A stretch of 37,637 bases of DNA, from assembly GCF_027307225.1 (NCBI RefSeq), contig NZ_DAHUXJ010000096.1:1-37637 (forward strand), given 5' to 3'. Source of the stretch: Bradyrhizobium sp. GTDB lineage: Bacteria; Pseudomonadota; Alphaproteobacteria; Rhizobiales; Xanthobacteraceae. The notes below the pieces were generated by a model that was not told the origin of the DNA, did no database searches, and saw only the letters and a program-made list of their open reading frames with translations. This document shows positions 16,240-23,986 of the stretch, in pieces. Numbering within the stretch: the first letter of the stretch is position 1; each line of letters opens with the position of its first letter. Both the position numbers and the translations under genes were made by a program.

Positions 16240-17685
16240 TCACGTCTCGATCTTCACGTACTCGAAGTCGCCCGGCTTGTTATCGATGCCGACCTTGGGC
16301 GGCGAGATCCATGACGCGAATTCGCCCGCCGCCGTCACCGGCTTCATCAGCGAGGCGATGAAATCGCCGTCTGCGATAGACGGCAGCCACCCGCCTTTCT
16401 TCGCATTCCATGCCGCATCGTCGATCAGAACGCCTTCGGGCGTGGCGTGAATATCCCTGAACTCGCCGATCGCACGGTGGAAGGCAACGTTGGGCAGCGT
16501 CAGCTTGAAATCGTAGCCGGCGGTCGAAATCACCTTGTTCCAGCGCAAGAGGCCCTTGACGCAGTCCTGGGTGTAGTCGTCGCGCAGGCGCATGTTGAGC
16601 GCGGTCAGCGCCGGCTCGTCGACGCGCTGAATCTTTCCGTCCACCAGCTTGAGCACCGGATAGGTGTCGTCGCGCAGGCGGTGGTCGTCCTTGATCTGGG
16701 TCTCGTGGTAGCGGCCCTTGACACCGGCATTGAACGCATTCGCCGCATTGGTCGAGACTTCCGAACCGAAGAGGTCGAGCGACAGCGAATAGTGCAGGTT
16801 GAGCTTCTTCTGGATGGTCGGCAGATCGATGACGCCTAACGCGCGAACCCTGGCGATTTCGTTGGGGTCGGTTATGCCGGCCTCCTTCATCGCGTCGCAG
16901 GTCCGCTGCACCACGCGGGTGATGCCGGTTTCGCCGACGAACATGTGATGGGCTTCTTCGGTCAGCATGAAGCGGCAGGTGCGCGACAACGGATCGAAGC
17001 CGGACTGCGCTAGCGAATGCAGCTGCATCTTGCCGTCGCGGTCGGTGAAATAGGTGAACATGAAGAACGACAACCAATCTGGCGTGGCCTCGTTGAAGGC
17101 GCCCAGCATGCGAGGGCTGTCGGCATCGCCGGAGCGGCGTCGCAACAACTCATCCGCCTCCTCGCGGCCGTCGCGGCCGAAATACTTTTGCAACAGATAG
17201 ACCATTGCCCAGAGGTGACGGCCCTCCTCCACATTGACCTGGAACAGGTTGCGCAGGTCGTAGAGCGAGGGCGCGGTCTTGCCGAGATGGCGCTGCTGCT
17301 CGACGGAGGCAGGTTCGGTGTCGCCCTGGATCACGATCAGTCGCCGCAGCATCGCGCGGTATTCGCCGGGCACTTCCTGCCAGGCCGGCTCGCCATGGTG
17401 CTCGCCGAACGGAATGACGCGGTTCTCTTCTTCCGGCGCGAGCAAAATACCCCAGCGATAATCGGGCATTTTGACATAATCGAATTTGGCCCAGCCGCGC
17501 GGATCGACCGAATACGCGGTGCGCAGATAGACCAGCGACTGCTGGAAGCCTTCCGGCCCCATGTCGCTCCACCAGTTCATGTAGCCGGGGTGCCAGCCTT
17601 CCAGCGCTTTCAGCACCTGGCGGTCGGCGCTGAGATTGACGTTATTGGGAATCTTGGTCGAGTAATCGACATTCATGATGTTCAT
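16240..17685 (-). CDS. boxB: Benzoyl-CoA 2,3-epoxidase, oxygenase subunit BoxB
   Basis: Di-iron oxygenase that, with the reductase BoxA, epoxidises benzoyl-CoA using O2 in aerobic benzoate breakdown. The 481 residues match the family length (about 475). Iron-binding candidates are Glu124, Glu154 and His157 (NVEEGRHLW), Asp215 (TYFTD) and Glu244/His247 (LTEEAHHMF); their spacing matches the described BoxB centre. The ATG follows GGGAGCAAGGCG; a second ATG is three codons in. It is downstream of boxC on the same strand, 81 bp away, probably in one operon. No boxA is present in the window. Confidence 0.95.
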   Translation of the reverse strand: MNIMNVDYSTKIPNNVNLSADRQVLKALEGWHPGYMNWWSDMGPEGFQQSLVYLRTAYSVDPRGWAKFDYVKMPDYRWGILLAPEEENRVIPFGEHHGEPAWQEVPGEYRAMLRRLIVIQGDTEPASVEQQRHLGKTAPSLYDLRNLFQVNVEEGRHLWAMVYLLQKYFGRDGREEADELLRRRSGDADSPRMLGAFNEATPDWLSFFMFTYFTDRDGKMQLHSLAQSGFDPLSRTCRFMLTEEAHHMFVGETGITRVVQRTCDAMKEAGITDPNEIARVRALGVIDLPTIQKKLNLHYSLSLDLFGSEVSTNAANAFNAGVKGRYHETQIKDDHRLRDDTYPVLKLVDGKIQRVDEPALTALNMRLRDDYTQDCVKGLLRWNKVISTAGYDFKLTLPNVAFHRAIGEFRDIHATPEGVLIDDAAWNAKKGGWLPSIADGDFIASLMKPVTAAGEFASWISPPKVGIDNKPGDFEYVKIET

Positions 17686-17701
17686 CGCCTTGCTCCCTGG
17701 C

Positions 17702-17766
17702 TGGCGAATAGCGAATAGGAAGTAGCGAATAGAACCATTCGCTATTCGCTACTCGCCATTCGCTTC
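17702..17766. repeat. ATTCGCTA-type palindrome 3
   Basis: TGGCGAATAGCGAATAGG and AGTAGCGAATAG on the left arm pair with CATTCGCTATTCGCTACTC and GCCATTCGCTTC on the right. It fills almost the whole boxC-boxB gap, touching the boxC stop, so a boxCB transcript would carry a long hairpin here. Confidence 0.78.
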
Positions 17767-19455
17767 CTACACTCTTGTCATATCGAACTGCGGCCTCTCG
17801 CCGGTGCCGTAGCGGCGCAGCGCGCCCTCCTCGCCGACCGCGTTCGGGCGCTGGAAAATCCAGTTCTGCCAGGCGGTGAGGCGGGAGAAGATTTTCGATT
17901 CCATGGTCTCGGGCCCGACGAAGCGCAGGTTCGCTTCCATGCCGGTGAGGCCGTCCGGCGAAAAGCTCGCGCGTTCCTCAAGGAACACGCGGACCTCGTC
18001 GTCCCAATCGATGTCGTCGAGCGCAAAGGTGATGAGGCCGAGCGCCTCGGCTTCCCCGGCATCGACCGCTTCGCCTATCTTCTCGCGCGCATTTTCCAGG
18101 TCCGACGGGTCGGCCTGAAAGCGCGATTGCAGCCGCGTCAGCCCATGACTCATTGGATAGGCGCCGAAGTTCAGCGCCGAGAGCTGCAGCGACGGCGGCG
18201 GTCGGTTGTCACCCTCACGCGAGCCGATCAGCATGTAGGAACGGTCGGCGGCGAACACGAGTTCGGCCAGCGTGCCGGCGAAGCAGGAGCCGGGCTCGAC
18301 CAGGGCGACCAACGTACGCGAGGTGACATCGATGCGCTTGAGCACCCGCTTCCAGTATTGTCTGATCTCGTTGACCAGCCAATGCGCCTTGTTGGCCTCG
18401 AGGAACTCGTCATGAGCGAGCACGTTCGCGCCCTCGCCATGCGACTTGAAGACCAGCATCGCGATCCGAAGCTCGTTGATGCGCAAATGCAGGATGGCGT
18501 CGTCGAGTTCGCGCGCGAGCTGCAGCGGCCAGAACGCCGCGCCTTGCGCCATCATGCCGTCGATGTCGGCGGGCGGCGGCCCCTCGGGCGCCGCAATCGA
18601 GATGGTGGCGATGCGCGCGGTGCGGTCGATCTCGATGCTTACCGTGCCGTAGCGGATCGTGTTCTCACCGATGCTGCGCGAGAGCGGCGACAGCGCAATG
18701 CCCTTACCGTTGGCATTGCGCTTTGACGCGGCGGAGAATTCCTTCGCGCGCTCGGCGACCCTGGCTTCCAGTCTGCTGTTCGGCACGATTTCGTCGACGA
18801 GGCGCCACTGGACCGCACGCTTGCCCTTGATGCCTTCCTCGATGGTGCAGAAGTAATCGGCGTGATCGCGGCGCACCTTGCGCTTGTCGACCACGCGCGT
18901 CAGCCCACCGGTGCCGGGCAAGACCGCCAGCAGCGGTACTTCCGGTAGCGCGACGGACGCAGAACCGTCATCGGCGAGAATGATGTGATCGGTGGCGAGC
19001 GCGAGCTCGTAGCCGCCGCCGGCCGCCGTGCCGTTGACGACGGTGATGAAGCGCTGCCCGGAATTCTCGGACGAATCCTCGAAGCCATTGCGCGTTTCGT
19101 TGGTGAATTTGCAGAAGTTGACCTTATGCGCGTGCGTGGCACCGGCCAGCATGCGGATATTGGCGCCGGCGCAGAACACGCGGTTCTTGCCGGAGCGCAG
19201 GATCACGACCTTCACGTTGGGATGCTCGAAGCGCAGCCGCTGGACGGCGTCGGCGAGTTCGATGTCGACGCCGAGATCGTAGGAATTCAGCTTGAGCTGA
19301 TAGCCCTCGAACAGGCCGCCATTCTCGTCAACGTCCATGGTCAGCGTCGCAACGTCGCCGTCGACATCAAGCTTCCAATGCCGGTAGCGCGATGGATCGG
19401 TCTGAAAATCGATAAAGCTCGCGCCGCCTGCGAGTACGCGTTCGTCCCCGGCCAT
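17767..19455 (-). CDS. boxC: Benzoyl-CoA-dihydrodiol lyase BoxC
   Basis: Crotonase-superfamily enzyme that opens the ring of 2,3-epoxybenzoyl-CoA with water, releasing formate and 3,4-didehydroadipyl-CoA semialdehyde. The 562-residue product has the large BoxC size with two crotonase-like parts: the first has FCAGANIRML (about 95-104) and the oxyanion-hole region GTAAGGGYELALATDHI (about 143-159); the second contains VEPGSCFAGTLAELVFAADRSYM. It is probably the first gene of a boxC-boxB unit. Two TGCA-N6-TGCA sites lie 37 to 103 bp upstream of the ATG. Confidence 0.95.
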   Translation of the reverse strand: MAGDERVLAGGASFIDFQTDPSRYRHWKLDVDGDVATLTMDVDENGGLFEGYQLKLNSYDLGVDIELADAVQRLRFEHPNVKVVILRSGKNRVFCAGANIRMLAGATHAHKVNFCKFTNETRNGFEDSSENSGQRFITVVNGTAAGGGYELALATDHIILADDGSASVALPEVPLLAVLPGTGGLTRVVDKRKVRRDHADYFCTIEEGIKGKRAVQWRLVDEIVPNSRLEARVAERAKEFSAASKRNANGKGIALSPLSRSIGENTIRYGTVSIEIDRTARIATISIAAPEGPPPADIDGMMAQGAAFWPLQLARELDDAILHLRINELRIAMLVFKSHGEGANVLAHDEFLEANKAHWLVNEIRQYWKRVLKRIDVTSRTLVALVEPGSCFAGTLAELVFAADRSYMLIGSREGDNRPPPSLQLSALNFGAYPMSHGLTRLQSRFQADPSDLENAREKIGEAVDAGEAEALGLITFALDDIDWDDEVRVFLEERASFSPDGLTGMEANLRFVGPETMESKIFSRLTAWQNWIFQRPNAVGEEGALRRYGTGERPQFDMTRV

Positions 19456-19491
19456 GGGGCCCTTCCCTGATTATCTCTGCCATCGGATACA

Positions 19492-19505
19492 TGCACAATA
19501 ATGCA
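19492..19505 (-). promoter_or_regulatory. Putative BoxR operator 1 (TGCA-N6-TGCA)
   Basis: TGCA, six bases, TGCA, centred about 43 bp before the boxC ATG. BzdR/BoxR regulators are described as recognising TGCA-containing boxes, and boxR is in this cluster. An isolated TGCA at 19514-19517 adds a further half-site. Confidence 0.65.
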
Positions 19506-19544
19506 TGTTACGGTGCAGGTCTAGGGGCTCCGAGCTACAAAATC

Positions 19545-19558
19545 TGCATTTTCTTGCA
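19545..19558 (-). promoter_or_regulatory. Putative BoxR operator 2 (TGCA-N6-TGCA)
   Basis: A second TGCA-N6-TGCA motif exactly 53 bp from the first, about five helical turns, so both would face the same side of the DNA. This could allow cooperative binding or looping over the boxC promoter. Confidence 0.65.
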
Positions 19559-19761
19559 TATCAGGGGCCTCAAAATGCGCCGCGCTTGCCGCCGACCGGC
19601 GCGACAACAGATCGTTGATTTCCGCCAACTTCGCCGCGCCTGTAGGCCCAGCCGGGCAACAGCAAATGAGCCGCGGTTGACGACGCCATCTTCGTTGACC
19701 AAAGCCAAGACTCGAAATTTACGCGGCGAGTGGTCCTGCGGAGGCGAGAGCAGCAATGCCG
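19559..19761. other. Gap between the BoxR sites and the hydrolase gene
   Basis: About 200 bp with no gene, repeat or terminator that I can support. Small open frames here have biased, low-complexity composition and no recognisable motif. The boxC promoter probably lies in the adjacent part. Confidence 0.4.
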
Positions 19762-20559
19762 CTAGCCTTCATGCACAATCAAAATACGCCTGATGAAATC
19801 TGAAACTGCAGCCAGCGTCAGTTCAGGCGTCTCACGATGTGGCGAGTGTCCGCTTTGCGGAATTAACGTCACATCGACCGGACAATAACATTCTTCCTGC
19901 GCGATCTCGACCTGACGACTTGTCCCATATTGGTCCGCTTCGCCCTGCAGGATCGCGATCGGGACCCTGATATAGGCGAGGTAGTCACTGATGTCCCATC
20001 GACGAAAGGCGGGGTCCAGCCAGGCGTCATTCCAGCCGTAGAAGGCGTTGTCGACGTCGCGGTGCCAGCGCGCCAGCTTCGTTCGCAGATCCGTCGTCTT
20101 ATAGGCCGTTCTGATCTCGGCGATCGAGGCGACCGACACATCCTCGACGATGAAATGCGGCGCGATCAGCACGACGCCGCGCAGGCGGTGATCGCCGCTG
20201 CCGCCGGCATAGATCGCGGCGATCGAGGCGCCGTCGGAATGGCCGAGCAGCACGCCGCGCCGAAAGCCGATGGCTTTAAGCACCGCCGGCAACACGTCGA
20301 GCGCCTCGCGGCTCATGTAGTCGAGCGGACGCGGCAGCGCAGCGGGCGTCGAGGCGCCATAACCGCTGCGCGAATAGACGAAGACGCCCATACCGGTCGC
20401 TGCCTGCAAGGATTGCGGAAAATCGCCCCACAGCGCCGCGGCGCCGAGACCTTCATGCAACATCACGATGGTCGGCGCTTCCGAAGGCTGAGGTCCAATC
20501 ATGCGATATTCGAGATCGCGGTCGCCGATGCGAAGGAAGCCGGAGGGAGAGAGGGTCAT
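19762..20559 (-). CDS. Alpha/beta hydrolase
   Basis: A serine hydrolase of about 265 residues. Counted from the longer start (20577), the nucleophile is Ser114 in LLGHSDGAS, the acid probably Asp215 in GEADQYG and the base His244 in QSGHSPH; LHEGLG near 40-45 gives the oxyanion region. I prefer the ATG at 20559, which has GGAAGAAG seven bases upstream; the ATG at 20577 falls in a palindromic repeat. It is downstream of the benzoate-CoA ligase on the same strand. Related hydrolases often accompany box genes, perhaps as thioesterases that salvage CoA or lactonases, but the substrate is unproven. Confidence 0.85.
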   Translation of the reverse strand: MTLSPSGFLRIGDRDLEYRMIGPQPSEAPTIVMLHEGLGAAALWGDFPQSLQAATGMGVFVYSRSGYGASTPAALPRPLDYMSREALDVLPAVLKAIGFRRGVLLGHSDGASIAAIYAGGSGDHRLRGVVLIAPHFIVEDVSVASIAEIRTAYKTTDLRTKLARWHRDVDNAFYGWNDAWLDPAFRRWDISDYLAYIRVPIAILQGEADQYGTSRQVEIAQEECYCPVDVTLIPQSGHSPHRETPELTLAAVSDFIRRILIVHEG

Positions 20560-20572
20560 GAGATCTTCTTCC

Positions 20573-20650
20573 GTCATTCCGGACAGGACGCGAAGCGGAC
20601 TGGTCCGGAATCTCGAGATTCCGGGCTCGCGGCTGCGCGCCCCGGAATGA
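20573..20650. repeat. CATTCCGG...CCGGAATGA palindrome
   Basis: Outer arms CGTCATTCCGGACAGG and GCCCCGGAATGACG flank the central palindrome GGAATCTCGAGATTCC. The same family occurs at 27356-27437. It sits between the ligase and hydrolase genes and contributes an in-frame ATG to the latter. Confidence 0.8.
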
Positions 20651-20658
20651 CGAACAAA

Positions 20659-22194
20659 CTATTTATTATCATCCCGCAGCTTGAAGCGCTGGATCTTTCC
20701 GGTCGCGGTTTTCGGTAAAGCTTCGACCCTCTCGATCCAGCGCGGATATTTCCAGACGCCGATCTTCTGCTTGACGTGTTCCTTCAGCGCCTCGTCAAGG
20801 CCATGCGTTTCGGCACCGCTGCGCAGCACCACGAACGCCTTGGGCTTGAGCAGGCCTTCGCCATCGGCCTCGGGTACGACAGCGGCTTCGAGCACCGCGG
20901 GATGCGTGATCAGCGCGCTCTCGACCTCGAACGGCGATACCCAGATGCCCGAAACCTTGAACATGTCGTCGCTGCGGCCGCAGAAGGTGTAGCGCCCGTC
21001 GGCGTCGCGCACATATTTGTCGCCGGTACGCGTCCAGTGCCCCTCGAAGGTGCGGCGGCTCTTGCTGCGCTGATTCCAGTAACCTTCGCCGGCAGACGGC
21101 GCGTCCACCAGCAGCTCGCCGACCTCGCCGTCGGGCACATCCGCACCCGCCTCGTTGACGAGCCGCACGTTGTAACCCGGCACCGGCCGGCCCGAAGCGC
21201 CGTATTTGATGTCGCCCGGCGCGTTCGAAAGGAAGATGTGCAGCAGTTCGGTCGAACCGACGCCGTCGAGAATGTCGACGCCAAAGCGCGCCTTCCACGC
21301 ATTGCCAACGGATTCCGGCAACGCTTCTCCCGCCGACGTGCAGACGCGCAAGCGCTTTCCGCCGCCCTGGGCCTTGAGCGATTCATCGTTGAGCATCGCC
21401 GCAAACAGCGTCGGCACGCCGTAGAAAATGCTCGGATGATACCTGTTCATCAGTGAAAACATCGCCGCCGGCGTCGGGCGCTCCGGATTGAGCACGGTCG
21501 TGGCGCCGACCGACATCGGAAACGTCAGCGCGTTGCCGAGGCCATAAGCAAAGAAGAGCTTCGCCGCCGACAGGCACACATCGTCCTCGCGAATGCCGAG
21601 CACCTGCTTGGCGTAGGTCTCCGCGGTCGCGGCGAGATTGGCGTGCAGATGCCGCACGCCTTTGGGCATGCCGGTCGAGCCCGACGAATAGAGCCAGAAG
21701 GCCGGCTCGTCGGGGTGCGTTGCAGCCGTCGCAAACGCATCGCTCTCGCCTTTCAGCTCTTCGGACAGCAATTTGTGGCCGAACGCGTTTTGACCGGAGA
21801 CGACAACGCATTCGAGATCGCTTATGCGTCCGACGATGTCTTTCACGGCCGGATAGAGCGCTTCCGACACGAATAGAACCCGTGCGCGGCAATCGGCGAG
21901 CACATAAGCATATTGATCGGTGGTCAAAAGCGTATTGAGCGGCACCGGCACGATGCCGGCGCGGATCGCGCCGAGAAACACGGCGGGAAAATCCACCGTA
22001 TCGAGCATGATCATCGCCACGCGCTCTTCGCGGCGCACGCCCAGCCGGCGCAACAGGTTGGCGACGCGGCATGTCTGCCGCTGCAATTCGCCATAGCTCA
22101 GTTCGGAAACCGTGTCGGTATAGGCGAGCTTATGGCTGCGCCCTTCATCGATGTTGCGGTCGAGCAGATAGTTGACCGCATTGTAAGAAGTCAT
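20659..22194 (-). CDS. bclA: Benzoate-CoA ligase
   Basis: ANL-superfamily adenylating enzyme that activates benzoate to benzoyl-CoA with ATP, the entry step of the box pathway. It has 511 residues from the chosen ATG, which has GGGAGAAG upstream. The phosphate-binding loop YSSGSTGMPKG is at 169-179, the aromatic/adenylate motif in GVGSTELLHIF, the hinge region in RTGDKY, and the catalytic lysine in TATGKIQR (Lys500). The reading frame runs open for 39 more codons upstream, but that stretch is intergenic repeat. Specificity for benzoate is inferred from similarity and the box context. Confidence 0.93.
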   Translation of the reverse strand: MTSYNAVNYLLDRNIDEGRSHKLAYTDTVSELSYGELQRQTCRVANLLRRLGVRREERVAMIMLDTVDFPAVFLGAIRAGIVPVPLNTLLTTDQYAYVLADCRARVLFVSEALYPAVKDIVGRISDLECVVVSGQNAFGHKLLSEELKGESDAFATAATHPDEPAFWLYSSGSTGMPKGVRHLHANLAATAETYAKQVLGIREDDVCLSAAKLFFAYGLGNALTFPMSVGATTVLNPERPTPAAMFSLMNRYHPSIFYGVPTLFAAMLNDESLKAQGGGKRLRVCTSAGEALPESVGNAWKARFGVDILDGVGSTELLHIFLSNAPGDIKYGASGRPVPGYNVRLVNEAGADVPDGEVGELLVDAPSAGEGYWNQRSKSRRTFEGHWTRTGDKYVRDADGRYTFCGRSDDMFKVSGIWVSPFEVESALITHPAVLEAAVVPEADGEGLLKPKAFVVLRSGAETHGLDEALKEHVKQKIGVWKYPRWIERVEALPKTATGKIQRFKLRDDNK

Positions 22195-22232
22195 GGCGCT
22201 TCTCCCGGGCTTCCATCTCACTGCGCCAATGC

Positions 22233-22330
22233 CCTCATGGTGCGGAGGCGCGACAGTGCCGTCTCGAACCATGAGGCCACCAATCGGCCTCATCCTTCGA
22301 GACGCGCGCAAGCGCGCTCCTCAGATGAGG
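22233..22330. repeat. CCTCATGGT...ACCATGAGG palindrome
   Basis: CCTCATGGTGCGGAGGCGCG faces CGTCTCGAACCATGAGG; a second part, CCTCATCCTTCGAGACGCGC and GCGCGCTCCTCAGATGAGG, follows. This is the compound repeat often seen in Bradyrhizobium. Related copies are at 32286-32458 and 37395-37506. Confidence 0.78.
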
Positions 22331-22371
22331 GGATAAAGCAGCTCGTGACGCAGCGGCATCAGCCAGCTTAC

Positions 22372-22385
22372 TGAATTATAATTCA
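22372..22385. promoter_or_regulatory. 14-bp perfect palindrome between bclA and boxR
   Basis: TGAATTATAATTCA is a perfect palindrome in the divergent gap, about 178 bp from the bclA ATG and 95 bp from boxR. It is AT-rich in a GC-rich setting, as expected of an operator for a dimeric regulator such as a MarR-type protein. There is no TGCA pair in this gap, so it may be under different control from boxC. Confidence 0.5.
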
Positions 22386-22479
22386 TAGAAAGGCACCCTG
22401 CGCGGTTGCTGTCAATCCTTCCCGGCATTATGTTTCCTATATACCATCGTAGACGATCAATGCTTCTGCCCAGGGGATC

Positions 22480-23400
22480 ATGACCCAGACCAGCGACCCG
22501 GCCAGCGATCCCGAAATCAGCTTTCTTGAACAGCTTGGCCAGCGCGTGCGCACCACGCGCGCGCTGCGCGGCATGTCGCGCAAGGTGCTGGCGAAAGTCT
22601 CCGGCATTTCCGAGCGCTATATCGCGCAGCTTGAAGCAGGCCGCGGCAACGTCTCGATCGTGCTGCTCCGCCGGGTGTCGCACGCGATGGGCGCGCATCT
22701 GGAGGATCTGATTCCTCACCAAGAGCCGTCGCCGGATTGGGCCGTGATCCGCGATCTGCTGCGCAAGGCCTCGCCTGCTCAAATCGCACAGGCCAAGGAC
22801 ATTCTTGCAGGGCACGGCGCATCGTCAGCGCGTGGCGCATCGTTTGCGGGCATTGCGCTGATCGGGCTGCGCGGCGCCGGCAAGTCGACGCTCGGAAAAT
22901 TGCTCGCGAAAAAAATTGGCTGGAATTTCGTCGAGCTCAACAAGGAGATCGAGGCGCAGAATGGCTTGTCGGTCGCCGAGATCATCGCGCTCTATGGCCA
23001 GGAGGGTTTTCGCCGCCTGGAGCAGGCCGCGCTGACGCAATTGTTGGCGCGGAAAGAGCTGACGGTACTCGCCACCGGCGGCGGCATCGTCTCCGAGCCG
23101 GTGACCTTCGATCTTATTCTGTCGTCGTTCTATACGATCTGGCTGAAGGCCGAGCCGGAAGAGCACATGGCGCGCGTCCGCAAACAGGGCGATCTGCGGC
23201 CGATGGCGGACGATCGCTCGGCGATGGCGGAATTGCGCAACATCCTGACCAGCCGCGAGCCGCTCTATGCGCGGGCTTCCGCCGTGGTGGATACGGCCGG
23301 TCTTTCCGTGGACGCCGCCGCGGCAAGGCTGATCGACAGCGTGCGCCCGGTGTTGCAAAGCGAGGCGCGGTCGTTCGGCTTGCGCAGCGTCGCGGTTTAA
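22480..23400 (+). CDS. boxR: BoxR/BzdR-type regulator (XRE HTH fused to shikimate-kinase-like domain)
   Basis: Repressor expected to sense benzoyl-CoA and control the box genes. The N-terminal XRE-type helix-turn-helix spans about 18-78 (GMSRKVLAKVSGISERYIAQLEAGRGNVS). The C-terminal domain from about 122 resembles shikimate kinase, with P-loop GLRGAGKST at 129-137 and ATGGGIV near 207; in this family it binds benzoyl-CoA rather than acting as a kinase. At 306 residues it has the normal size. It is divergent from bclA. Candidate operators are the TGCA-N6-TGCA sites upstream of boxC. Confidence 0.95.
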   Translation: MTQTSDPASDPEISFLEQLGQRVRTTRALRGMSRKVLAKVSGISERYIAQLEAGRGNVSIVLLRRVSHAMGAHLEDLIPHQEPSPDWAVIRDLLRKASPAQIAQAKDILAGHGASSARGASFAGIALIGLRGAGKSTLGKLLAKKIGWNFVELNKEIEAQNGLSVAEIIALYGQEGFRRLEQAALTQLLARKELTVLATGGGIVSEPVTFDLILSSFYTIWLKAEPEEHMARVRKQGDLRPMADDRSAMAELRNILTSREPLYARASAVVDTAGLSVDAAAARLIDSVRPVLQSEARSFGLRSVAV

Positions 23401-23463
23401 GCGCGAGGAAATCATGTTGGCGCCGCAGCCGCGGTGCCATTCTCCCACAAAGCGACGATGTGA

Positions 23464-23962
23464 ACACTCCACCGCCTAAAGGCGGTGGCTTCAGGTTACG
23501 GCTGGAAGCCGGATTGATCGACCCTGCGGGTCGATTTCATCAAACCACTTTGAAATTGTCGTCGGGCTCTTCCGGTTTTTGATCCTCGATGTACTTCTTC
23601 CAGACTTCATCGGTCACATTGCCACTGGTTGCCACCCAATATCCACGCGACCACAGATGCTGACCCCAATATCGCTTTCTCAGGGACTGATACTCCGTCA
23701 GAAGCTTATGGGAACTCTTCCCCTTGAGGTACTGCACCGCACGAGACACCGAAAGCATGGATCGACATCTCATGGCTACGGCTGATTTCCCGTAACAACT
23801 CCCTTGCACGCAGCCCGACATCCCCAACCAAAACCGGGTATCGATATTTGGTCACCCACACCATATGATATTTGTAATCCCATATCGTATGACTGCCAGA
23901 TTTCGCCGTCTGCATGTGGAGGATGCTACCGCATCCCTTCGCCTGAAGGCGAGGGGTTTACG
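23464..23962 (-). mobile_element. Decayed IS200/IS605-type insertion sequence
   Basis: About 500 bp, with a foldback at each end: CCACCGCCTAAAGGCGGTGG (23469-23488) at the right end and CCCTTCGCCTGAAGGCGAGG (23935-23954) at the left end, read in the direction of its minus-strand tnpA. Such subterminal hairpins are the recognition sites of Y1 transposases. Exact tips cannot be fixed. The transposase gene inside is broken, so it can only move in trans. Confidence 0.78.
23540..23915 (-). pseudogene. tnpA: IS200-type TnpA transposase, internally deleted
   Basis: The N-terminal part (23915 inward: SHTIWDYKYHMVWVTKYRYPVL ending SHEMSIHA) and the C-terminal part (LSVSRAVQYLKGKSSHKLL to YIEDQ) are in different frames and directly abut near 23750. 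In intact family members about 20 residues lie between them, including the HxH metal-binding (HUH) motif. That segment is missing here, with a frame change, while the probable catalytic Tyr in KKYIEDQ remains. The gene therefore cannot make an active transposase. Confidence 0.85.
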
Positions 23963-23986
23963 GATCCCAAAAAAGGGACTCTAAAT

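Noticed and set aside
15241..17766. Repeated ATTCGCTA units as a possible CRISPR or iteron origin
   Set aside because: Units are too short, irregularly spaced and arranged as foldbacks, with no spacers, cas genes or replication gene near.
19535..19756. Minus-strand open frame of 73 residues upstream of boxC
   Set aside because: It covers a proposed BoxR operator, has no recognisable motif and no convincing ribosome site.
22195..22311. 39-codon N-terminal extension of the benzoate-CoA ligase frame
   Set aside because: The extension is translated from the compound palindromic repeat and is absent from the family; the ATG at 22194 has a good Shine-Dalgarno sequence.
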